NCBI RefSeq assembly: GCF_034676705.1
Contig: NZ_JAUCBS010000013.1
Span: forward strand, 1,500,501-1,564,500
DNA from: Gemmobacter sp.
Lineage (GTDB): Bacteria; Pseudomonadota; Alphaproteobacteria; Rhodobacterales; Rhodobacteraceae
DNA: 64,000 nt
Reading direction: 5' to 3'
The translations under genes and the position numbers were made by a program. Under the pieces are notes generated by a model, which searched no databases, had not been told where the DNA came from, and was given only the letters and a program-made list of their open reading frames with translations. Below, in pieces: positions 7,839-16,164 of this stretch (its first letter is position 1; the number at the start of each line of letters is the position of its first letter).

Positions 7839-9209
7839 TTACATATGCAGCGCGTGGCCAAGGCCCTTCAACGCGGCCTCCTGGAATGCCTCGCCTTGCG
7901 TGGGATGGGCGTGGATCGTGCCGGCGATGTCCTGCAAGGTGGCCCCCATCTCGATCGCCAGCGCAAAGGCGGCGGCCATTTCGGAAATGCCGGCCCCCAC
8001 CGCCTGCACGCCCAGCACCAGCCCGTTGTCCTTGCGCGACACGACGCGCACAAAGCCATCGTCGCGCCCCACCGTCATGGCGCGGCCATTGGCCTTGAAG
8101 GGGAAGCTGTCGGTGCGGGCGCCCGCGCTGGCCTCGGCCGGCGACTGACCCACGGTCACGATTTCCGGGTCGGTAAAGCAGATCGCCGGGATGCAGCGCT
8201 TGTCCCATTCGGCGTGCCCGCCGGCGGCGGTTTCGACGGCGATTTCCGCCTGTGCCATGGCGCGGTGGGCCAGCATCGGTTCGCCGGTCACATCGCCAAT
8301 CGCCAGGATCCCGGTCATGGATGTGCGCATCCGCGCATCGGTCTTGATGAACGGCCCGGCCATCGTCAGGCCCAGCGTGTCCACCCCGGCGGTGTTCGGG
8401 CGGCGGCCGACGGTGACCAGCACCTTTTCGGCCGGAACCTCGGCCTCGCCCTCCGGTCCCTGCACGCGCAGGCCGGTGTCGGTCAGGCCAAGCGCCCTGG
8501 TGGCGGTCAGCACCGTCACCCCCAGCGCCTTCAGCCGGGCGGCGACGGGGGCGGTCAGATCGGCGTCATAGGCGGGCAGGATGCGGTCGCCCGCCTCGAC
8601 CACGGTCACCCTGGCGCCCAGCTTGGCATAGGCGGTGCCCAGTTCCAGCCCGATATAGCCGCCGCCCACCACGGCCAGCGATGCCGGCACCCGGTCCAGC
8701 GCCAGCGCGCCGGTCGATGACAGCACGCGGTCGCCGAACGGCAGGAAGGGCAGTTCCACGGGCACGGATCCGGTGGCGATGATGGTGGTCTGCGGCTTGA
8801 TGGTCACGGTGCCGTCGGCGGTTTCCACCAGCACCGTCTTGCCATCGCGAAAACTCGCGCGGCCCGTCACCACGCGCACCCTGGCCTTTTTCAGCAGGCC
8901 CGCCACGCCGCCGGTCAGCCGGCCGACGATGCCGTCCTTCCACGCCATGCCCCTGGCCAGGTCGATGGTCGGGGCGCCTGCCGAAATGCCCAAGGGGTTG
9001 TCATGGCTGGCCTCCACCGCCTTGTGGAATTCGTCGGCCAGATGGATCACCGCCTTGGACGGAATGCAGCCGACGTTCAGGCAGGTGCCGCCAGGGCGAT
9101 CCGCCTCGACCACCACGGTATCCAGGCCCTTTTGCCCGGCCCGGATCGCGGCCACATAGCCGCCCGGACCGGCGCCGATGACCAGAAGCTGGCAGGTGAT
9201 CGTCGTCAT
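7839..9209 (-). CDS. lpd: Dihydrolipoyl dehydrogenase (E3 of the 2-keto acid dehydrogenase)
   Basis: The 456-residue flavoprotein reoxidises dihydrolipoyl-E2 with NAD+. The FAD-binding motif is VIGAGPGGYVAA (10-21), the redox disulfide C43/C48 in GGTCLNVGCIPSK, and the NAD motif VVGGGYIGLELG. The second FAD motif is ILAIGDVTGEPMLAHRA, and the C-terminal catalytic pair H435/E440 lies in HAHPTQGEA. The ATG at 9207-9209 overlaps the E2 stop codon by 4 bases, which fixes the start. Length is normal. The dedicated E3 next to E1/E2 supports a complete BCKDH complex. Confidence 0.96.
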   Translation of the reverse strand: MTTITCQLLVIGAGPGGYVAAIRAGQKGLDTVVVEADRPGGTCLNVGCIPSKAVIHLADEFHKAVEASHDNPLGISAGAPTIDLARGMAWKDGIVGRLTGGVAGLLKKARVRVVTGRASFRDGKTVLVETADGTVTIKPQTTIIATGSVPVELPFLPFGDRVLSSTGALALDRVPASLAVVGGGYIGLELGTAYAKLGARVTVVEAGDRILPAYDADLTAPVAARLKALGVTVLTATRALGLTDTGLRVQGPEGEAEVPAEKVLVTVGRRPNTAGVDTLGLTMAGPFIKTDARMRTSMTGILAIGDVTGEPMLAHRAMAQAEIAVETAAGGHAEWDKRCIPAICFTDPEIVTVGQSPAEASAGARTDSFPFKANGRAMTVGRDDGFVRVVSRKDNGLVLGVQAVGAGISEMAAAFALAIEMGATLQDIAGTIHAHPTQGEAFQEAALKGLGHALHM

Positions 9210-10486
9210 GCTTCGCCTTCCGTGAACAGCAGGGCCGGTTCCTCCATCAGTGCCTTGATGCGCTGGACAAAGGTTGCGGCGTTCCAGCCATCGACGATGC
9301 GGTGGTCGAAGCTGGAGGACAGGTTCATCACCTTGCGCGGGACAAAGCCCGATCCGTCCCAGACCGGGCGGATCTGCATCTTGTTCACGCCGACGATGGC
9401 GACTTCGGGGTGGTTGATGATGGGCGTGTGCGAGATGCCGCCCATCGGCCCCAGCGAGGTGATGGTGATGGTGCTGCCCGTCAGCTCCTCGCGCGTCAGG
9501 CGGCCTTGCCGGCCGGCCTCGGCCAGACGGTTCAGTTCGGTGCCGCAATCCCAGATGCCCCGCGCCTCGGCATGGCGCAGGTTGGCCACCACCAGCCCCG
9601 TGGGGGTCTGCACCGCGATGCCGGCATGGACGGCGCCATATTGGTGGACCACGCCGTTGTCATCGTCATAGCGGGCGTTCACCACCGGCTCGTCGCGAAT
9701 GGCGATGACCATGGCGCGGATCAGGAAGGGCAGCATCGTCAGCTTGGGCTGGCTGTCCTTGCGGGCCTTGTTCATCGTTTCGCGCAGGTCTTCCAGCTTG
9801 GTGACGTCCACATCCTCGACATAGGTGATATGCGGGATGCGGCTGCGCGAGGTGGACATCTTGTCGGCGATCATCCGGCGCAGGCCGACGACCTTGATGT
9901 CCTTGACGCTCAGGTCGCGCTGGCGGCCGGTGGTGGCAGGCGCGGTGCCGGGGCCGGCGGCGAACACCGCGTCCAGATCGGCATGGGTGATGCGGCCGGC
10001 CGGGCCGGTGCCGGCCACCGCGCGCAGGTCGATGCCGGCATCGCGCGCCCGGGCGCGCACGGCGGGCGAGGCAAGGGGCGCCTCGCCTTCGGGGCGCGGG
10101 GCACGGGCGGTAGCGGCGGGCGGGGCGGCGGCGGGTTTTGGTTGCGGGGCAGGGGCCGCCGGCGCCGCCGGGGGCGCCGCAGCGGGGGCCGGTGCCGCGG
10201 CCCTGGTCTCGGCCTTGGGCGCAGGGTCCGCCCCATCGCCTTCGCCATCCACCTCGATACGGATCAGCGGCGCGCCGATGGCGATGACCTTGCCCACCTC
10301 GCCGCCCAGTTCCACCACCCTGCCGCCAAAGGTCGCGGGGATTTCCACCGTTGCCTTGTCGGTCATCACGGCGGCCAGCGGCTGATCCTCGGCGATCAGA
10401 TCGCCGGGGGCGACCAGCCATTCCACCAGTTCCGCCTCGGCGATGCCTTCGCCGATGTCCGGCATCTTGATCGTGCGAATGCCCAT
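9206..10486 (-). CDS. bkdB: Branched-chain 2-keto acid dehydrogenase E2 (dihydrolipoyl acyltransferase)
   Basis: The 426-residue protein forms the core of the complex and transfers the acyl group to CoA. There is one lipoyl domain (residues 3-78) with lipoylation site K44 in MTDKATVEI. A long Ala/Pro linker follows (about 84-130). The E3/E1-binding domain is at about 138-172 (LASPAVRARARDAGIDLRAV). The catalytic domain carries H395 and D399 in FDHRIVDG. The short domain set and the E1alpha+E1beta partners favour a BCKDH-type over a 2-oxoglutarate-type complex. It lies 3 bases downstream of the E1beta gene. Confidence 0.93.
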   Translation of the reverse strand: MGIRTIKMPDIGEGIAEAELVEWLVAPGDLIAEDQPLAAVMTDKATVEIPATFGGRVVELGGEVGKVIAIGAPLIRIEVDGEGDGADPAPKAETRAAAPAPAAAPPAAPAAPAPQPKPAAAPPAATARAPRPEGEAPLASPAVRARARDAGIDLRAVAGTGPAGRITHADLDAVFAAGPGTAPATTGRQRDLSVKDIKVVGLRRMIADKMSTSRSRIPHITYVEDVDVTKLEDLRETMNKARKDSQPKLTMLPFLIRAMVIAIRDEPVVNARYDDDNGVVHQYGAVHAGIAVQTPTGLVVANLRHAEARGIWDCGTELNRLAEAGRQGRLTREELTGSTITITSLGPMGGISHTPIINHPEVAIVGVNKMQIRPVWDGSGFVPRKVMNLSSSFDHRIVDGWNAATFVQRIKALMEEPALLFTEGEA

Positions 10487-10489
10487 GGC

Positions 10490-11503
10490 TCAGCCCTCCA
10501 TCACGTCGCGCAGCGCCTGCGCCACCCGGTCGGGGCCGGGGAAATACAGCCATTCCTGCGCGTAAGGATATGGCGTGTCATAGCCTGCCACCCGCACGAT
10601 GGGCGCTTCCAGATGGTAAAAGCACGCCTCTTGCACGATGGCCGACAGTTCGGCGCCGAAACCGCTGGTCTGCGTCGCCTCGTGGACAATCACGCAGCGG
10701 CCGGTCTTGGCGACCGAGGCTTCGATGGTTTCATAGTCGATGGGCACCAGCGTGCGCAGGTCGATCACCTCGGCGTCGATGCCGGATTCGGCGGTGGCCG
10801 TCAGCGCGACATGCACCATGGTGCCATAGGCCAGCACCGTCACCGCCTCGCCCGGGCGGCGGACCACGGCCTTGCCCAGCGGCACGGTATAGTGGCCTTC
10901 GGGCACCTCGCCCAGCTCATGCGCCGACCAGGGCACCACCTTCTGGTCGTGGTGGCCATCGAAGGGGCCGTTATACAGGCGCTTGGGTTCCAGGAAGATC
11001 ACCGGGTCGTCATCCTCGATCGCGGCGATCAGCAGGCCCTTGGCATCCTGCGGGTTCGAGGGCACCACCACCTTGAGGCCGGTGGAATGGGTGAAACAGG
11101 CCTCGGGCGATTGCGAATGGGTCTGGCCACCGAAGATGCCGCCGCCGGTGGGCATGCGGATCACCATGGGGCAGGTGAACTGCCCGGCGGAACGGTAGCG
11201 CATCCGCGCGGCTTCCTGGGTGATCTGATCATAGGCGGGAAAGACGTAATCCGCGAACTGGATTTCCACGCAAGGACGCATGCCATAGGTGGCCATGCCG
11301 ACGGCCACCCCCACGATGCCGCCTTCGGCAATCGGCGTGTCGAAACAGCGGGTCTTGCCGTATTTCGCCTGCAACCCTTGCGTGCAGCGGAACACGCCGC
11401 CGAAATAGCCCACATCCTCGCCAAACACCACGACCTTGGGGTCTTGCCCCATCTTCACGTCCATCGCGTCGCGGATGGCCTCGATCATCGTCATGCGTGC
11501 CAT
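10490..11503 (-). CDS. bkdA2: 2-keto acid dehydrogenase E1 beta subunit
   Basis: The 337-residue protein begins MARMTMIEAIRDAMDVKMGQD and contains VFGEDVGYFGGVFRCTQGL, the IQFADYVFPAYDQI strand and the transketolase C-terminal domain (EVIDLRTLVPIDYETI...HEATQTSGFGAELSAI). With E1alpha it forms the heterotetrameric thiamine-diphosphate decarboxylase of branched-chain 2-keto acids. The ATG at 11503 lies 2 bases after the E1alpha stop, so the two are translationally coupled. Length is normal. Confidence 0.94.
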   Translation of the reverse strand: MARMTMIEAIRDAMDVKMGQDPKVVVFGEDVGYFGGVFRCTQGLQAKYGKTRCFDTPIAEGGIVGVAVGMATYGMRPCVEIQFADYVFPAYDQITQEAARMRYRSAGQFTCPMVIRMPTGGGIFGGQTHSQSPEACFTHSTGLKVVVPSNPQDAKGLLIAAIEDDDPVIFLEPKRLYNGPFDGHHDQKVVPWSAHELGEVPEGHYTVPLGKAVVRRPGEAVTVLAYGTMVHVALTATAESGIDAEVIDLRTLVPIDYETIEASVAKTGRCVIVHEATQTSGFGAELSAIVQEACFYHLEAPIVRVAGYDTPYPYAQEWLYFPGPDRVAQALRDVMEG

Positions 11504-11505
11504 GG

Positions 11506-12747
11506 TCAGATCCCCGCTTTCTGGCGCTGGCGGCGCAGGTTTTCCGGCATGTCCTTGTAGACATCGGTAAACATCGCGCCGGCCGGGGCGGTGCCGCCGT
11601 CCAGCATGGTGCCGAAGGATTCGGCGATCTTCTGTTCGGCCTTCACATGGTCCTCGATTTCCGCCTGCGCCTGGGCGTGGCGTTCGTCGGACCATTCGCC
11701 CATGGCGACCAGATGCTGCTTCAGCCGTTCGATCGGGTCGCCCAGCGGCCAGGCGGCGGATTCGTTCCTGGCGCGGTAGACCGTGGGGTCATCCGACGTG
11801 GTATGCGAGGCGGCGCGGTAGGTCAGCCATTCCACCAGCGTCGGCCCATGGCCCTGCCGCGCGCGGTCTGTCACCCATTTCGACGCCGCCAGCACGGCCA
11901 GGAAATCGTTGCCATCCACCCGGATCGCCGGCAGGCCATAGCCGATGCCCCGGGTGGCAAAGGGCTGCGATCCGCCGCCCGTCAGGCCGGCAAAGGTGGA
12001 AATCGCCCACTGGTTGTTGACCAGGTTCAGCACCACCGGCGGCTTGTAGACCGAGGCGAACAACAGCGCCCAGTGAAAATCGCCTTCGGCCGCCGCGCCA
12101 TCGCCGATCCAGCCGGCGGCGATCCGGCTGTCTTCGGAAATCGCCGATCCCATGGCCCAGCCCACCGCCTGCACGAATTGCGTGGCAAGGTTGCCCGAAA
12201 TGCTGAAGAACCCGTGATCCTTGGCCGAGGTCATCACGGCCAGTTGCCGCCCCAGCACCGGATCGCCCGAATTGCCGAACACCTGGTTCATGTACATGTG
12301 GATCGGATAGCCGGCCGCGAACAGCAGGCCCTGCTGGCGATAGGTGGGAAAGTTCATGTCGCCCTGTTCCAGCACCGACTGGAACCCGCAGGCGATGGCT
12401 TCCTCGCCGGTGCATTGGGCGTGGTTCGTGGTCTTGCCCTGACGCTGCGCCATCTGCATGCGGCGGTCGATGGTGCGGGTCGTCATCATGTCGCGCAGGC
12501 CCTTGCGCAACAGGTCGGGGTCCACCGCGCCCAGCCAGTCGGCCCAGGGGCCGACGGCATTGCCCATGCCATCCATCAGCCGGACAAGACCCCAGGGCAT
12601 GTCGCGCATCGCCTCGGGCGCCTCGTCCAGCGCGGGCATCCGGGTTTCGCCGGGACCGGCCAGGGTCAGGTAGTCGAAGTTCGGCGCCTCGCCCGGGCGG
12701 GCGGGCGGGTCGGGCACATGCAGGCGGATCTTCGGGGTCTTGTCCAT
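11506..12747 (-). CDS. bkdA1: 2-keto acid dehydrogenase E1 alpha subunit
   Basis: The 413-residue protein has the thiamine diphosphate motif GDG (215-217) to NN (244-245): GWIGDGAAAEGDFHWALLFA followed by NLVNNQWAIS. The phosphorylation-loop region RAASHTTSDDPTVYR seen in BCKDH E1alpha follows. The extended N-terminus (IRLHVPDPPARPGE...) is typical of bacterial BkdA1, not PdhA. It decarboxylates keto acids of leucine, isoleucine, valine or similar. It heads the E1-E1-E2-E3 gene run, 25 bases after the FAD-linked dehydrogenase. Confidence 0.94.
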   Translation of the reverse strand: MDKTPKIRLHVPDPPARPGEAPNFDYLTLAGPGETRMPALDEAPEAMRDMPWGLVRLMDGMGNAVGPWADWLGAVDPDLLRKGLRDMMTTRTIDRRMQMAQRQGKTTNHAQCTGEEAIACGFQSVLEQGDMNFPTYRQQGLLFAAGYPIHMYMNQVFGNSGDPVLGRQLAVMTSAKDHGFFSISGNLATQFVQAVGWAMGSAISEDSRIAAGWIGDGAAAEGDFHWALLFASVYKPPVVLNLVNNQWAISTFAGLTGGGSQPFATRGIGYGLPAIRVDGNDFLAVLAASKWVTDRARQGHGPTLVEWLTYRAASHTTSDDPTVYRARNESAAWPLGDPIERLKQHLVAMGEWSDERHAQAQAEIEDHVKAEQKIAESFGTMLDGGTAPAGAMFTDVYKDMPENLRRQRQKAGI

Positions 12748-12772
12748 GTCGGGGTTCCTTGGCAGGGGGCCG

Positions 12773-14158
12773 TCAGGTGAAGCCGTGTTTTCCGGGGTTC
12801 AGGATGTTCAGCGGATCCAGCGCCTGCTTGATCGCCGCCATGAAATCCACCGTGTCGCCCAGTTCCTTGCGCAGATAGGCGGCCTTGCGCTGGCCCACGC
12901 CATGTTCGCCGGTGCAGGTGCCGCCCATGCCGATGGCCCGCGCCACAAGGCGCGAGGTGAACGCCTCGACCGCAGCCACCTCGGCGGGGCTGTCGGGATC
13001 CAGCGTCATCAGCACGTGGAAGTTGCCATCGCCCACATGGCCCAGGATCGGGCCGGTCAGGCCGTGTTCCTGCAAGTCCGCCTGGGTTTCCAGCACGCAA
13101 TCGGCCAGGCGCGAGATCGGCACGCAGACGTCGGTGGAAAACACCTGCTTGCCCGGCGCGGCGGCCGAGGCGGCCCAATAGGCATCGTGCCGCGCCTGCC
13201 ACAGCTTGCCGCGCTGGCCTGGGTCGGACGACCAGGCAAAGCCCTGCGCGCCGTTGCTTTCCGCGATGGCGCGGAAGGTGTCGGTCTGGGCCTGAACCTC
13301 GGCCGGGCTGCCGTGGAATTCCACGAACAGCGTGGGCACCACCGGCAGGCCCAGTTTGGAATAGGCGTTGCAGGCGGCCACCTGCGCCTCGTCCAGCAGT
13401 TCCACCCGGGCGATGGGCACGGCGGACTGGATGGTCTCGATCACCGTGGCGCAGGCATCGCCGACGCTGGCAAAGGTGCAGGTGCCCGATCCGATGACCT
13501 CGGGGATGGGATACAGTTTCAGGGTGATTTCCGTCAGGATCCCCAGCGTGCCTTCGGCCCCGACCAGAAGCCGCGTCAGGTCATACCCGGCCGAGGTCTT
13601 TTTCGCCCGCTGCGCGGTGTGGATCAGCCGGCCATCCGCCATCACGGCCTGAACCGTCAGCACATTGTCCTTCATCGTGCCATAGCGCACCGCCGTGGTG
13701 CCGGACGCGCGGGTCGATGCCATGCCGCCGATCGAGGCATTGGCGCCCGGGTCGATCGGGAAGAACAGCCCGGTATCGCGCAGCCAGGCGTTCAGCGCCT
13801 CGCGCGTGATGCCGGGCTGCACGGTGACGGTCATGTCCTCGGTCGAGACGGAGATCACCTGATCCATCCCCGACAGGTCGATGGACAGCCCCCCCTGCGG
13901 CGCGTTCAGGTGCCCCTCCAGCGACGATCCGGCGCCGAAGGCGATGACCGGCATCCGGTGGCGGGCGCAGATGGCGACGGCTTCGGCCACTTCGCCCGCC
14001 GTTTCCACCTTCAGCACCGCATCGGGCAGTTCGGCCGCAAGGTAGGTGACCGTATGCGTATGGGTGCGGCGGCTGCCAAGGCTGCGGTCCAGCCGGGTGC
14101 CAAAGCGGGCGGCCAGGGCCGCGCAGGCGCCGTCGATGTCGCGGGGGGGCAGGGTCAT
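12773..14158 (-). CDS. FAD-linked 2-hydroxyacid dehydrogenase (D-lactate dehydrogenase/GlcD type)
   Basis: The 461-residue protein is a vanillyl-alcohol-oxidase-fold flavoenzyme. The FAD-binding domain has VIAFGAGSSLEGH, FFPIDPGANASIGGMASTRASG and LVGAEGTLGILTEITLKL. The FAD-oxidase C-terminal domain has GHVGDGNFH and GTCTGEHGVGQRK. This pattern fits cytochrome-linked D-lactate dehydrogenase (LDHD/DLD) and GlcD, which oxidise D-2-hydroxy acids to 2-keto acids. In this operon its product could feed the BCKDH complex, for instance from a branched D-2-hydroxy acid (inference). It lies 12 bases after ilvD. Confidence 0.88.
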   Translation of the reverse strand: MTLPPRDIDGACAALAARFGTRLDRSLGSRRTHTHTVTYLAAELPDAVLKVETAGEVAEAVAICARHRMPVIAFGAGSSLEGHLNAPQGGLSIDLSGMDQVISVSTEDMTVTVQPGITREALNAWLRDTGLFFPIDPGANASIGGMASTRASGTTAVRYGTMKDNVLTVQAVMADGRLIHTAQRAKKTSAGYDLTRLLVGAEGTLGILTEITLKLYPIPEVIGSGTCTFASVGDACATVIETIQSAVPIARVELLDEAQVAACNAYSKLGLPVVPTLFVEFHGSPAEVQAQTDTFRAIAESNGAQGFAWSSDPGQRGKLWQARHDAYWAASAAAPGKQVFSTDVCVPISRLADCVLETQADLQEHGLTGPILGHVGDGNFHVLMTLDPDSPAEVAAVEAFTSRLVARAIGMGGTCTGEHGVGQRKAAYLRKELGDTVDFMAAIKQALDPLNILNPGKHGFT

Positions 14159-14170
14159 GTCGGTCTCCGG

Positions 14171-16027
14171 TCAGGAACGGCGCAGGCGTTCGTCATCGCG
14201 CACGGCCCCCTGGGCCGCCGAGGTGACAAACGCCGCGTAAAGCCGCAAGGCAGTGGAAATCACGCGCGGGCGGTCGGTCGCGGGGCGCCAGGCGGCGTCA
14301 CCCATGGCGTCCATCGCGGCGCGGCGGGCGGCCAGGGTTTCCGGCGTCAGATCCACGTCGATGCGGCGGTTCGGAATGTCGATGATAACCGGGTCGCCAT
14401 CCTGGACAAGGCCGATGGTGCCGCCGCTGGCCGCCTCGGGCGAGACGTGGCCGATGGACAGCCCCGCGCTGCCGCCCGAAAAGCGGCCATCGGTGATCAG
14501 CGCGACCGAAGTGTCCAGCCCGCGCCCTTTCAGGATCGTGGTCAACTTGAGCATCTCGCGCATCCCCGGCCCGCCACGCGGCCCTTCATAGCGCAGGATG
14601 ATGGCGTCACCGGGCTGGACGCGGCCATCAAGAATGGCGGCTTCGGCCGGATCCTCGTCATCGAACACCCGTGCCACGCCGCGGAAATTCAGGATCGAGG
14701 CATCGACGCCCGCCACCTTCACGATGCAGCCATCCTCGGCCAGGTTGCCATACAGCACCGCCAGCCCGCCATCCTGCGACCAGGCGTGTTCTGCGCTGCG
14801 GATGCAGCCGTTCCGGGTATCGGTATCCACCGCCGGGTAGCGGCGGTTCTGCGAAAAGGCGCGCAGCGACGGAATGCCGCCGGGGGCGGCGCGATAAAGC
14901 TCAAGCGCGGCGGGCGTCGGGGTCTTGCGGATGTCCAGCGTGTCGATGGCCTCGCCCACGGTGGGGGCATGGACGGTGCGCGCCTGACGGTTGATGACGC
15001 CAAGCCGGTCCAGTTCGCCCAGCAGGCGCCAGACGCCACCGGCGCGATGCACATCTTCCATGTACCAATCGGCGCTGGAGGGCGCGACCTTGGCCAGATG
15101 CGGGGTAGACCGCGAGATGCGGTCGATATCCAGCATGGTGAAAGGCACCTTGCCCTCGTGTGCGGCGCCCAGCAGGTGCAGCACGGTGTTGGTGGACCCG
15201 CCCATCGCCACGTCCATCCGCATGGCATTTTCAAAGGCGGCAAAGCTGGCCACCGACCGGGGCAGCACGCTGTCATCATCGTGGCGGTAATAGCGGTCGC
15301 ACATCTCGACGATGCGGCGCGCGGCGGTCAGGAACAGCTGTTCGCGGTCGGCATGGGTGGCCACCAGCGTGCCGTTGCCGGGCAGGCCCAGCCCCAGCGC
15401 CTCGACCAGGCAGTTCATGGAATTGGCGGTGAACATGCCCGCGCAGCTGCCGCAGGTCGGGCAGGCGCTGCGTTCGAACTCGCGCACCTTGTGATCGTCC
15501 GAGGTGGGATCGCTTTGCACGATATAGGGGTCGATGGCCGAAACGCGCTTGTCCTCGTCGCCCCAGCTGACCTTGCCGGCCTCCATCGGGCCGCCCGACA
15601 CGAACACGGCCGGGATGTTCAGCCGCAGCGCCGCCATCAGCATGCCGGGGGTGATCTTGTCGCAGTTGGAAATGCAGACCAGCGCATCGGCGCGGTGCGC
15701 CTCGACCATGTATTCCACGCTGTCGGCGATCAGATCGCGCGAGGGCAGGGAATACAGCATCCCGTCATGGCCCATGGCGATGCCGTCATCCACGGCGATG
15801 GTGTTCATTTCCTTGGCGACACCGCCGGCACGATGCACCTCGTCGGCGACCAGGCGCCCCAGGTCGCGCAGGTGGACATGCCCGGGCACGAACTGGGTGA
15901 ACGAATTCACCACCGCGACAATGGGCTTGCCGAAATCGCCATCCGTCATGCCCGTCGCCCGCCAGAGCGAGCGGGCAAAGCTGCGGTCCTTGCCGGCAGT
16001 GGTGCGTTTGGAACGAAGTTCGGGCAT
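14171..16027 (-). CDS. ilvD: Dihydroxy-acid dehydratase (IlvD type)
   Basis: The 618-residue protein carries IlvD signatures. C122 lies in ALVCISNCDKITPGM and C189/C192/C195 in ACPTCGSCAGMFTANSMN, which ligate the Fe-S cluster. DGIAMGHDGMLYSLPSR and DGRFSGGSAGLSIGHVSPEA are also present. It dehydrates 2,3-dihydroxy-3-methyl acids to branched 2-keto acids. The start MPELRS at 16027 is chosen over an upstream frame start because it matches other IlvDs and has AGGA 8 bases before it. The N-terminal part (TTAGKDRSFARSLWRATG) departs from the usual THGRNMAGARALWRATG. As it heads a catabolic operon, it may be a catabolic paralogue, not the biosynthetic enzyme. Confidence 0.9.
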   Translation of the reverse strand: MPELRSKRTTAGKDRSFARSLWRATGMTDGDFGKPIVAVVNSFTQFVPGHVHLRDLGRLVADEVHRAGGVAKEMNTIAVDDGIAMGHDGMLYSLPSRDLIADSVEYMVEAHRADALVCISNCDKITPGMLMAALRLNIPAVFVSGGPMEAGKVSWGDEDKRVSAIDPYIVQSDPTSDDHKVREFERSACPTCGSCAGMFTANSMNCLVEALGLGLPGNGTLVATHADREQLFLTAARRIVEMCDRYYRHDDDSVLPRSVASFAAFENAMRMDVAMGGSTNTVLHLLGAAHEGKVPFTMLDIDRISRSTPHLAKVAPSSADWYMEDVHRAGGVWRLLGELDRLGVINRQARTVHAPTVGEAIDTLDIRKTPTPAALELYRAAPGGIPSLRAFSQNRRYPAVDTDTRNGCIRSAEHAWSQDGGLAVLYGNLAEDGCIVKVAGVDASILNFRGVARVFDDEDPAEAAILDGRVQPGDAIILRYEGPRGGPGMREMLKLTTILKGRGLDTSVALITDGRFSGGSAGLSIGHVSPEAASGGTIGLVQDGDPVIIDIPNRRIDVDLTPETLAARRAAMDAMGDAAWRPATDRPRVISTALRLYAAFVTSAAQGAVRDDERLRRS

Positions 16028-16125
16028 GGCGGAAATCCTGTTGGCGGGCATGACGGGGCCTGGCGCCGGCCAGGGGGCCGCGCGGGCGGTGGGTCATGTC
16101 TGGCGGGGTTTGTCACACGGGGGGG

Positions 16126-16158
16126 GGCCGGGGCGCCGCCACCTGGGGCGCCCCGGCC
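16126..16158 (-). terminator. Strong hairpin between TRAP receptor and ilvD
   Basis: GGCCGGGGCGCC (16126-16137) pairs perfectly with GGCGCCCCGGCC (16147-16158) around a 9-base loop, 6 bases after the TRAP receptor stop. There is no U tract in either direction. It may separate or attenuate receptor and ilvD expression, a common way to give a receptor gene more transcript than its neighbours. Confidence 0.65.
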
Positions 16159-16164
16159 GTCAGA